Assembly (NCBI GenBank): GCA_035041965.1
Contig: JAPYMA010000127.1
Coordinates: 124,001-188,000 of the forward strand
From: Anisakis pegreffii
Taxonomy: Eukaryota > Nematoda > Chromadorea > Rhabditida > Anisakidae
Direction: 5' to 3'
DNA length: 64,000 nucleotides
In this document: positions 28,501 to 38,847 of the stretch, one piece after another
Position numbering within the stretch: the stretch's first letter is position 1
Layout of the letters: each line of letters opens with the position of its first letter
The notes under the pieces: model-generated
The model's input: only the letters and a program-made list of their open reading frames with translations
What the model was told of the DNA's origin: nothing
The model's database searches: none
Position numbers and translations under genes: made by a program

Positions 28501-31500
28501 ACGGAAAGCGAACAAATGGAACGCAACAACATTGTAATTCACAAACCAGGTGTACTCATCACTTCAAGTTTCTTCAGCACAGGAACGACGAAACTGATAT
28601 CGCGTTCGGCATCTTTCAGGTTCAACGACAATTGGTCATTCTTTGCTTCAAGCTCACTGATCCTACCGTGCATATCGCCGTGAATCTCCGAGAACAGATC
28701 CGATCCTTTCGGTGGCATTTTACCGAAATCATTACTGTCGCTGATGAATGACGATTCCAACTACAAGAAAACAACCTGCGATATTGAGAAAATGAAGAAA
28801 AAACACTGTTCGACACTTTTTGGCGATAACAATCATGCGGAGATCAGTTGAATGCTTATTGCTCACAGTGAATCCTCAATGTCAACGGCTAGAAAAAGTT
28901 TCCTTGAGAATGTAGTGAAGTTGAAGAGAACTTTCTCGGTACACGATGCGATCTAATGAGAAGAAGTGCGTTTTGCCAGCCACAGAAACGATGTGCAATC
29001 GAACAACTGAACCAACCCTTTTACCTGTTTCAGTGCCTGTGTATCATCATCATTACTGGCCTGCAATCCAAAGAGCATGCTGTTGAGTTGTTGCAAGTGT
29101 TCCGCATTTCTCATCTGCTCTAGTTCCTTCTTATAGGCCAGCTTCTGATCGCGTTCTTGTTGCACACTAATCAACGCATCCTCTAGCTGAAAATACACTT
29201 CAGCTCACTGATAGTAATAAGATTAATCTGACAAGATTAATTTATCATTTGAACTGATAAACATTCAGATTAACGACCTATCAGTTAATTTATGAAATGA
29301 ACACTGACTTGCTGAGAGATCGCAAACAGCTTTAAATAGGAGAAATGTAAACAAATACTAATGTTCATCGCAGATCGGTAAAATGAACACAACACTCCAC
29401 TTTCGTATCAACATCGAAAAATATTTTCATGACTTTGAGGTGAGTCTTAAGGCAATAATAAGCCGATTACTTCATCATCGAGTACTTCAACAGAACCGAC
29501 TTCAAAGGCGAATTTCACGAATAAAAGAACAAGAGAACAACTAACATGTTTCTGTGCGACAACGGTTAATTTGTTTGCCTCCTCCTTATCGGCTTGTAAC
29601 TGATCTGTTTCATCCAATAATCGTTTCACTTCCATTTTCATCGCTTCGAACTCCACTTGAGCACTGCGAAGATTCGATACCTTGAACATATCAATACTAC
29701 ATTCATAAATCGAACAAATTATGATAGCTCAGAAAATAGTACTGAATACAAATATAACACATTAGCAATGATGTTGAGACGGCATCTGTAGCGAAGTAGA
29801 GAGAATTCGTAGTAGGGAGAACACTTAGCAACAATGAATATCACTTCGTCAAAGGGGTACACTTCCAAAAACAGTCGCAATCCATCGAATGGGTCACAGA
29901 TTAGTGATGATAAACAAATCCTCGACATCAACACATCGAGTTGCTTACGGATTAATGATGACAAACAAGATCTTCAAAATGAATCAATCACTCAAAATGC
30001 TCAGGGAATAATGATAATAGACAAAAGGAACAAAGACGAGGCGATGATAAGATATTACGAACAAAATAACATACAATAATTTCAATATATTTCAAAAATA
30101 GAATATTCAAGTGATCGTGAATATCCTAATTCACGACAGCATCAGAGACTCTCTTTCCGTTAAAGAAATTCACGAAATCGACCGTTTAGAGGTGTTTGTC
30201 GAAAAAAGGGACGGAGAAATGTGTTAGGGTTCGTTATGAAAGGATAATCGTTTCAACAATGTTGAATGAGTAAAAGGAAAATGGCGAAAGATAATAGTAC
30301 GATTTGAGTGGATTAGCAAAGATGAATATGTATGCAAAAAATGATGAAGATAGCGTGCTCTGAGCATTCAAATAAATCATTGCGAAATGGCGAATCAATT
30401 CATTCACTCAACGGCGAATCAGTTTTGCATATGTTAACACATGATTAATGCATGAACCTCCTTTCTTAACAAGCACCTTCATGACTGCGCAGCCTTCACA
30501 GCATTCATCACGTTTTTCTTAAATATCACTCTTGCTTGAATCGAAGTGTTTCTTAGTTCACGAGTAGGTTGTCACCGACTGGCGCGTTTGAACGATGACG
30601 ATACAAGTAAAGAAGAAGGCAAGTTTTTTGCTCGTTTCAAAGAAATCAGCAAAATTTTAGCAAAGAAATTGTTTGCATTGCTGATATACGACTCCGAAGA
30701 TTTTGCAATAAGCCAGAATGCGAAAACAAAAAGTAGATGATTATTATAGCGAAGCGTAGAAACTGATGAACGTGGAAATCATCACATTTATGGCATGACA
30801 ACATTCATCTGCGATTTTGAATTGAGAACGTAACACCGCAAAAAATCACGATCTAATTGATCAATCGCTCAGCATTACAACATGTCTTGACCAGCTATAA
30901 TAATGTATTGTATCGTGGAAAATTCACCTGTTTCTGTAGGCCGATATTTTCCTCCTCGAGCTCCGAGTAATCGTTGAGTAGCCTTTGCTCACGAAGCTTC
31001 AACTCTCTCAGCTCCTCTTTCAAATGTTTTTTCTGTGTATCAAGGTCAAGCGCTGTTTCTGAGGCACTTGTGTGAAGTGTTTGAAGCCGATCCAAGTCGG
31101 ATCGGTACCTCTCCAGTTCCTGTCAATTCAATTATGTGAATGTTTTATAAATTCACAACAGATTAATACAAAAAATTTTTGCATTAATCTTGTGTATCAA
31201 AATTTTTGCGTCAAAAATTTTGTGCAATTTTCCAAAAAAAAACGCTTACGTAAAATATATTAATGAATGAAAGTTTCATGTTTGAACTGATCAAAAATGA
31301 ACGCAAATACGAGCGAACCTGTTGTGTGCTTTTCAGTTCAAACTCCAATGATGCAATTCGTGACACGTATTCTTGTTCCCTGTTCATAGTCTCTTCCAGA
31401 AGACTTTCTTCATGATCGATTTCTGATTTTACAACTGATTTTTGCTGTGATTGAAACTGTGCCAGTGCCTAAACAGTAATAGCTGATTAATTGGTGACAG

Positions 31501-31969
31501 AATCAAAGAAGGCAAACATATGCAACAATGAAACTATTCACGAGAACAAGCATCTCCGTCATAAGAGGCCAGCTTGTACGAAAAAGGTCATTCATTAATT
31601 ACGCACATTCGAACGATTACTGACTATTTATGTACAACTTGAAATAATATTCAGGGCATGCACCCACCTTTTTTGTAGCGTCAACTTCGGCTTTTGCTGC
31701 GTCATACTGTGCTTGCAGCTGAACCAATTTCACTTCCAATTGTTGCTTTTCATCGAGTATCTGTAAACCGTATTCCCCCGCCTGTAAACACTCTGCTAGA
31801 TTATCATATCTTGCTAGTTTCAACGATACACGACCACCTGTCATCTTGACCAACGCAACAAAACTTCAAGTTCGGTATTTTCAAAAGGAACCTTTATGTT
31901 AGCTGCGGATGCCTCTTCTAGCGCCGTTGACAACCGCGCGATCTCGGCGCGCAATTCATCCAGCTCCAT
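22592..31969 (-). CDS. bicd-1: Bicaudal-D homologue, dynein/dynactin cargo adaptor (14 exons, 742 aa)
   Basis: Bicaudal-D proteins are coiled-coil dimers that join dynein and dynactin with their N-terminal half and bind cargo (Rab6, nucleoporins, RNA-protein complexes) with their C-terminal half. Exons, 5' to 3': 31969-31892, 31781-31668, 31468-31319, 31119-30928, 29680-29546, 29186-29025, 28760-28556, 28336-28140, 28028-27875, 27425-27243, 27066-26907, 23389-23170, 22956-22853, 22766-22592. All phases agree and no frame is broken. Family landmarks are a CC1-box-like AGEYGL at residues 27-32, [15 protein letters not shown] near 164-178, [14 protein letters not shown] at 578-591, [15 protein letters not shown] near 630 and [17 protein letters not shown] near 671-687. 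The last exon ends in a Gln-rich tail (about 736 QQQQQ region) and stop. The length fits the family (about 750-850). The start is the ATG whose product aligns directly with the family N-terminus; a splice acceptor lies 41 bases upstream. Intron 11 (23390-26906) hosts another gene; the other introns, up to 1.25 kb (29681-30927), show nothing recognisable. Homology is from memory of vertebrate BICD2, but the matches are extensive. Confidence 0.94.
23762..26388 (+). CDS. Nested gene: beta-rich propeller-like protein with SOCS-box-like C-terminus (7 exons, 389 aa)
   Basis: Exons: 23762-23830, 24172-24335, 24548-24704, 25013-25193, 25274-25464, 25721-26001, 26262-26388; all six junction phases agree. 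I do not recognise a named orthologue. The body (residues 24-348) is made of short hydrophobic strands with aromatic pairs ([39 protein letters not shown]), resembling kelch-like beta-propeller blades. The last exon carries [10 protein letters not shown] (352-361), which fits the Elongin-BC box pattern (S/T/P)LxxxCxxx(A/I/L/V), followed by APLSITRQL (371-379), a loose match to a Cullin box. If real, it would be a substrate adaptor of a Cullin-Elongin ubiquitin ligase; that is inference. The 23-codon first exon (MDVVPGSGF...) is the least certain part: it was chosen because it has an ATG, a donor in phase 0 and the right position. The gene lies wholly within intron 11 of the opposite-strand Bicaudal-D gene. 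It has no signal peptide and no membrane segment. Confidence 0.75.
28319..28338 (-). other. Tandemly duplicated 3' splice site of Bicaudal-D exon 8
   Basis: An 18-base unit (minus strand ACTTGGATCTCATTTCAG) is repeated exactly at the start of exon 8, so two identical ATTTCAG acceptors lie 18 bases apart. Using the upstream one gives exon 8 from 28336; using the downstream one gives 28318. Both keep the reading frame and differ by six residues (LDLISD). The longer form agrees better with the VSDLLSEL stretch of vertebrate BICD2. The sequence shows the duplication; actual use of both sites is inferred. Confidence 0.7.
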
Positions 31970-32012
31970 CGCCAACCCTTTTGTTTTTCTGCTTCGGTTA
32001 ACCCCAAATCCT
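31970..32012 (-). promoter_or_regulatory. 5' leader and candidate (trans-)splice acceptor of the Bicaudal-D gene
   Basis: On the minus strand a CTTCAG acceptor ends at 32011, leaving a leader of about 41 bases before the ATG at 31969. In nematodes such a site directly upstream of a start codon often receives a spliced leader; it could equally be the acceptor of a 5' UTR intron. The pyrimidine tract is weak and no upstream coding exon was found. The frame stays open upstream to an earlier ATG at 32023, but family alignment favours the start at 31969. Confidence 0.4.
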
Positions 32013-35000
32013 GAAGCAGTCAACTGGTCTATTTTACGAACAATACCTCGTATTCACGCTCTCGACATTGACGCAACGAATTCAAGAAGATAATCTGCAT
32101 GAGGTCGTCCAACGCAATGGTTTTTAAAGCGATAAAGTGCACCACTCAGAGGAAATTTGAGGATATCGAATAGGAATTGAAGAGGTTGACAAACAAATGT
32201 TGGCTGATTTCGGTTGGTGTACTTCTCAGAACTATTCAATAACTCTTTTCATGATGTTGTTCCGATCACAAGAAAGTGATCCCTTCGGTAATACTAACAA
32301 TAAATTTCTACTTCACTGAATCATTTTTGATTCCTTCTGATATGATTTTATCAAGTTAAAAAATTATCGTAGAGGAACGGATGTGGCGATGATGTTAACC
32401 GTTAGAGTGCTGGGCAATGACAGTCTTCCGTATGGCCAAAGAGGGCCTTGTGACCTTTTTATAAATGTGGAACACGAATAAACAATAGCTGAATTTTTGG
32501 ACGTGAAAATTCATACGTATTAAAAAATGTCTCAAACAAGTGATACTGACTATGCTTCAGTGTAATACTGATAGCGTATTAAACGAACTTTGTTGACGAG
32601 AGAACTTTTCAGAACGACAAAAATACCGTTACACAATATAATATTTGATTTGCGTTCATCAAGAGCACAGCAATTACACTACAATAATGCGTGATCTTTC
32701 AACAGCAAATGACGTTCCATAATAAGTAAGTGGGACGAATAAAATGTACGAGAACAAGACTGAGACGTAACTGAGAAGGGGTGGTGACTCCACAATGAGT
32801 GATTCAATGCGATTTATCACGAAGCAACATTTGCAGAACTGCGCCTTTCATGGAAACTTCATAACTGCTATGGGCGTTCTCCTAATGCTAGTGAGAAAAT
32901 ATATTCATTCTCATTTGCATTATCATCGAAAATAATTACTGTTGTTATCAATCTCGACGTTGTTGCATCAGCCTCATCAGAATAACCGAGTACATTTAGT
33001 GGTCTAAACGAGCCTACTCTTCGAGTGACGTTAAAGAACAAGCCGAATTAATACGCTAACAAACATTGAGGCGTTATTGAATGATTGATGAAAATGTGAT
33101 CGTGCTGAATGCATTAAACATACTCTCGCTTATATAACCAACCGTATAACCAAACTAAAATTCTACCTAATGCTTACACAAATATATACATATTCAAAAT
33201 TGGAATAATACTAAACCAACATCACTATGACAACCAAACACAACAGTTTCATACGACGAAAAATAATCTGCTGGTGTGGTTTGATGCAATGAAATTGAAT
33301 GTGTGAAATTTTTTATCGATTCAATCTGAATTCATTACATGTTAAAGTGTAGTGACTGACAGTGATGATGTTGAATGATTAATGCCATATTAGAAAATGT
33401 ACTGATGCATTCGTAATTTATGAATACTTTTTTTTGCTTCGAAGACAGAAGAAGTTTTCCATCTGCTGGCAATTATTCTGCGCAATAATATAACTGAGAC
33501 GTACACTCATGACAGATTCAATTTGCGTTACGCTGGAATCAAACAAGAATGCTGGCAACGAATCGCAAAAAAAAAACAACGAACAGCGGTTTTCTAGGAC
33601 CCACCTAGAAGCAATTTTTTACATTCGGAGAGTGAGGAGTATTGCAATGACTGCGTTGAAATTTTATACAAATTATTGCAATGACTCTAAAGTTTCAACA
33701 AACAGGAATACTTTTGCTACGATGTTCCAGTGTTTAGGATAAACATTAGATGGAATTTCCTCTTCTTGCCCATATTCATGGAAATGAATTATTCGTTTGT
33801 GTGTTAGGCATTCCAGCTTGTTTTCCTGATTTCAAACAGGCGCTGAACAATAGCACGACCGGCCGACCAGCTAAGGGCGATTAAAGATAGCGAAGAATCA
33901 ACATAAAAGGCGATAGAGCACTTGATAGCAAGTTCATAATTTAATTATTCATGCATCGCTTAACTAACACCCATTATAGTTTTGTACTATGATTCGATTC
34001 AGTATAGTGAAAACTGAACAAGAGAAACATTTATTGTCGAACACAATGTGTCATAATTGGGGTGTTTAATGACAGATTAAGATATATACCATTTACGATG
34101 GCTACTCGCATATTTAGGTTAAGGTCACTGGCGAGTGGACAAGGTTCAATCATATGAAGAATGAACGATCACTATAAAAGGTTGGTTTTCACTGATGCAA
34201 CGAGCGATTTTCATGGGAAGGAAATAAAACGAACTGCTACCGCATTCATTAGCAAAACAATTGGGTTTTCTGTGGTGTTAAAAAAAACATGATAAATTAA
34301 TTTCCTATTTTTGGTAAATTCATTAGTGCTTTGTTAGAATTTGATTAAGTTGTAGTAACAAATTTAAGAAGGTTATAGTAACAAGTCCACCGAGTATAAT
34401 CGAAGGAATGAGGAAATTTAAATGAATCAAAATGATGACTTTCCGTATTCTTATGAACGATGACTTCGTCATTCAACTCAATGTTTCATGTTGGCATTTT
34501 GTGATACTGAATTCCGACAGGTAAAATAAACTGATTCCGATATTGAAAAGAAATTGAACAGTAATGTTTTGAGTTAAGTAATCGTAGCAATATCTTGCAC
34601 AAAGAATGAAAAAGCCAAAACAGGAATGTTTTTCATAGGAATGAAGGTAAGCAACAGTAACGGTAATCGTAACAATGAAAATATAATCGTAACAAATCGG
34701 CAATCAAAAATACACTTCACTTGCATGTGTACTGTTTTTTATTTATTATTTACACATCATAAGGTTCATCTGAGACTTGTTCAGTACGGCTTTTTAGACA
34801 CTAATTGTATTCTCTGTAAAGAAATCACATTTTGATGCAATAAATAAGGAATGAGGCTGAAATGTTTAGAAAACAAATGTGACGAGTTGGTGGTTGAACG
34901 TATTTAGCGCAATGAAACATGGAAAATTTCAAAATATTGCGAAAGCTTCGAAAGAGTGATTCAATGGCGCTTGAAACAGTGAATATTCTTGGTGTGTTTT

Positions 35001-35487
35001 TTTTTTGTGATTTTTCGAAACATTCTGCGAATTGAAATGTTCCTTCATCACACTGAAAGAATGACACGTAAACAGAGACTGAACAAGGTATCCATCCTTC
35101 ACCTTCTCTGAGAATCTCTCAATGTTGCTGCACATGAAATCAACAACGCAAGAGACATTTGCACACAGCTAATGACACTCTACCAGACACTTTGATGGAA
35201 CATGGCAATTATGAATATAAATCTTCATGAATATTTTATGTTGAATCATCAAACATTCGTACATCCAAAAAATGACTAATTTTTGGAACAGACATGTTCA
35301 GGTACTCAGACTAACAGGGTGATCTTCCTAAAATCATATCATTTTATGCAGTTCGCTTGCAGACTAATCGATTGACAAAGATGAGAGATTCAAACGAAAG
35401 ATGGAGTGGATTACATTTGATTCACGGGAAACATTCACAAGTGTGCGTGTGAAAGATCTTTCTCCATCTCACTGGTTAGAATAAAGG

Positions 35488-35874
35488 GTGGAATTCACCT
35501 CTCGGAGTGATGGCATCCGACCGACGTTCGGTGGAAAAAATCTAACAAATTTCGGTCGCAATTCCGATATTCGGAACAATTTTGAAGTTCGATCGGAACT
35601 CCGAATGTTTTCCCAGCGAACTGAAATTTCGGTCGGAGGACATCACCATTGTGGGGGGTGCACGGTGACTCGTCAGCAGGCCACCGAAGAAGTGAATGAA
35701 ACATCCGAGCCAGTGAATCACCACCCTAACTGTTTCCGACAACAACTCGGTGAAATAGCACTAGAGCAGCAGCACTACAACAACGACGCACCATCGTCGG
35801 TCGTCATTAAACGACTCAATTATTCATCATCAATCGATGCACATTTTTGTTGTTATAACATATTAAATTTCTGA
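35488..35874 (+). other. GC-rich TCGG-palindrome island with a 128-codon open frame
   Basis: The left half (35510-35640) is full of TCGG motifs: a perfect TTCCGATATTCGGAA palindrome near 35564, and AAATTTCGGTCG at about 35547 and again at 35625. This is repeat-like. The right half reads TRQQATEEVNETSEPVNHH and onward to a TGA at 35874, with balanced codon use. It may be a single-exon hypothetical protein or an open frame through a repeat; no family was recognised. Confidence 0.3.
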
Positions 35875-35907
35875 ACTGGTTTCAATAGGAATTTTAGATC
35901 GTAATCG

Positions 35908-35934
35908 TTATTATTATTATTATTATTATTATTA
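35908..35934. repeat. (TTA)n microsatellite
   Basis: About nine uninterrupted TTA units, just after the GC-rich island ending at 35874. Confidence 0.95.
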
Positions 35935-36820
35935 CTTACTACGATGATTTGTGCTTCTTTATAATGCTATATTCTGATTGCTACTATAAGAAATTTTTTT
36001 TGTAATTTTCGCAATTTGCAATCGTTACAGTGCAAAAACCATTCCACAACTGATCATGCCTAGGAACGAAAGAAAATCCGACTCAGTAACCACAACATAA
36101 ACTCCTAAGCGTATCGGTAGACTGCAGATCAGTTGAGAAGATATTCAACAATCCATCCACATTATCAACTATCGCGTAAGGCCACGAATGCACAAGCATC
36201 AAGCAATATTCTGAGAAGTATTCATTGAGACGACATCCAATTGGTCATTCGCAAACATTGTCATCTCGTTGCTTCCATCGAATATCGACGAACCACTTCA
36301 AGCTGATCGTCCTTAACACCATACTCAGTTTTGTTTAAAAAATAACACCTTCCAATGTTCAACGGTAAATTCTGCTCAAAGATGTTGCAGTTTGGGTTGT
36401 ACATCCAGTCCACGTCAAACACGGCTGACATTGATGTGAGGGCAACGTACTGAAGTATTCGAGTGAATAACTCTGATTACTGGTTGGCAGCACAGTGACG
36501 ATGTTTTGCTAACGACTTACGATGGTAAACAACAACTCGCATAAATTACAGCACGAAAGAATGTAAATTCACACAAAATATGTTTGAATTTGCCTAACCC
36601 AACATCAAGATTCTTGAACAATAAAACGATGTGAAGTATCCTGACCCAGAAAATACCTTCAATCACGCATAATAAAGATGCATGAGTTTTCCAACTGAAC
36701 CACACCGAAGGCATTGAAAAACTGAACGACAAAATTATCTTTATGGAAATATTATAGAATTTTTTTTGTTGGATGAACGTTTACCACTCTATATAAGTGT
36801 TCTAGGCAGGGTTTCTTGAC

Positions 36821-37169
36821 CAGTGGTGCTTACAACCCATGAGGTGGCGAGATAACTTTTCATTTTTGACATATCAAAGTAGGCGAGGGCGAATTTCAAT
36901 ATAATCAACCCTCGCCTTTCCTATAAATATAAATATTGATAAGGAGAGCGAGGGTGGATTTTTACATATTTTTTATTTTAACATATAGGGTGGATTACAT
37001 ATTATTTTTAAAATGATTAGAACTTATTCTAATGGTATACACTTATCTACACTACAGGCACTCGCCGCAGTGGATGAGAGATAAAATGTGGATAGATGTT
37101 GTGAGGGGTGCGAGAAGATTTTAATATTTTACAAGGAGTGCGTGCGAGAAAAAAGTTTGAACACCACTG
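36821..37169. mobile_element. Probable non-autonomous hAT element (MITE-like)
   Basis: The left end begins CAGTGGTGCTTACAACCC and the reverse complement of the right end begins CAGTGGTGTTCAAACTTTTT, close to the CAGTGG...CAA(A)C terminal repeats of many hAT (Charlie-type) elements. The 349 bases between hold GC-rich GCGAGGG patches (about 36883, 36946) and a matching inverted CCCTCGCC at about 36910. They carry no coding frame. A clean 8-bp target duplication was not found at these exact ends, although ATATAAG occurs on both sides (36791-36797 and 37170-37176). This suggests an old copy with a decayed or shifted boundary. Confidence 0.55.
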
Positions 37170-38628
37170 ATATAAGGAGAGCAATATCGCATTCCTCGAG
37201 GTTCAGTGAGAAAATTTTCTGATAAATTGATCACGAAAAGAAATAACTGAATACGGATTCATTTATCAATTCCATTCGATCCTACCTTTCTGCTCACTTA
37301 TCCACATCTTCTGACTACACATATGCGCAAATGAAGTTCGGTAGAAATAAATGACGAAATACAACAACATTGGAGGCATATCACCAATCACACCGCAAAC
37401 AGTAGCAGTTTTCATGGTGAACCTATAGCAGTTTCTATTATTTTTAGCATCATTATCACTGCGATTGTATCATTCTGATCGATAAAATACTCATTTTAAT
37501 CACTTTATTAACACAAACCAATAGAAAAAAGATGAAAAGCTGAATTTCTGCTACAGTTTCGCGTGTCGATTCTGGAAATCAATTCATTCATCCGCCATAA
37601 TAAATCGCTTTTTTTCCGGCGAATGATTACAAATTTTCCGAATTGCATAGAAATGGTTCGTTTTTTTGCCGTTTTCTGTCTAAAATTAAAAGTTACACGG
37701 AGATGAAAGTTTGCTACTGTGGAGCAGTTTCGTTGATAAAATCTGAAAATAAGTTCCATTTCTTTTCATCGTCCACTGTCATTTTCTGTTGGCATTCTTC
37801 GGGAAATGGGCTCTGTCTCATTGTAATCATTACTTTTAGAAACATTGGCCGACTGAAATTACCTAAATTTCCTCGTTGTTGGTTACGCTACACAAGAATG
37901 AATACTGATAAATAGATGAGGTTTCAAAAGATATCATCACGATCAGAGAAAACGAACAACACAGAGTTTGGCGAGGAAAACTAACGAAAAAGTGAAAAGA
38001 CTCATTAATCTCCGCTCAAATTACACATGTCATGATTGGCAATTTTGAGAGTTCTTCCAATAGGAAGATAAAATTGGCTGGCGGAATGTTCCGATGGCTA
38101 ACTCAGACGGTTAATCTAACTGCTAACCTCGAAAGAGCAACGGAGAATTTTGTGCATTGTAGAGCGAAACCAGATTGAACGCTTCAAAACGTATCGATGG
38201 ATAGAAATACCGAACGAAATAGTTCGATGAAAGCAAACAACCAGCAATAACCACATTCTTCAATACAGCACAAGGTAAGTGCAGAGAGAATAGCAGTGTT
38301 GAATTAACATCAACAAGTGAGGGCTATGAAGATGAGATACGAAGCGATAGATGTGATTAGAGAAGTGAACACACTGAATAGATCGATGATGATCGGATGA
38401 TCGGCAGTGTGATCAATCGATAAACAGTCGAGCCGTCTTCATTGTCGATGACTACGTTCAATGATACAATCATTGCATGATGATCATTTTGAATATTGTG
38501 GTAATAATATTGATGATGGTGATGATAATAGAATTATTCATTCTGAATCATTCTCTCTACTTTGCCTTGATCTTCACTGTCTTTTTTCGGGCTTAAAAAT
38601 TCTAGAAAAATTATTATTTTTTTAGTAA

Positions 38629-38847
38629 ATTCTCCGAAATAGTAAAGGCAACAAACGGCTTTCAGAACAAGATGTGCATTCAGAAAATAGGCTGCTTAGT
38701 GCTAGCTGTAATAATGATTTTATCAGTGACAGTGATTATGAATCAAAATTTACCGAAACGTTTGAACTTATTCGGCAAAAAATGAGTGCGCGTGATACAA
38801 AATTGATGCCGGAACCCCATAAAGAACAGTACAGTCATTCAAGATGA
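38629..38847 (+). other. ATG-less acidic open frame
   Basis: From about 38629 a frame with no early ATG reads GNKRLSEQDVHSENRLL, then an NDFISDSDYES acidic patch, then RQKMSARDTK, to a TGA at 38847. Codon use is mixed. Acidic SDSDYE stretches are found near the N-terminus of piggyBac-type transposases, but nothing else of such an element follows. It may be an exon, a transposon relic or chance. Confidence 0.18.

Noticed and set aside
22552..32239. Initial reading of the minus-strand coiled-coil gene as dynactin p150 (DCTN1)
   Set aside because: There is no CAP-Gly domain, and the C-terminal half matches Bicaudal-D ([34 protein letters not shown]) far better.
33750..33884. 44-codon ORF starting MEFPLLAHIHGNELFV
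   Set aside because: Too short and unsupported by any motif; ORFs of this size are abundant by chance.
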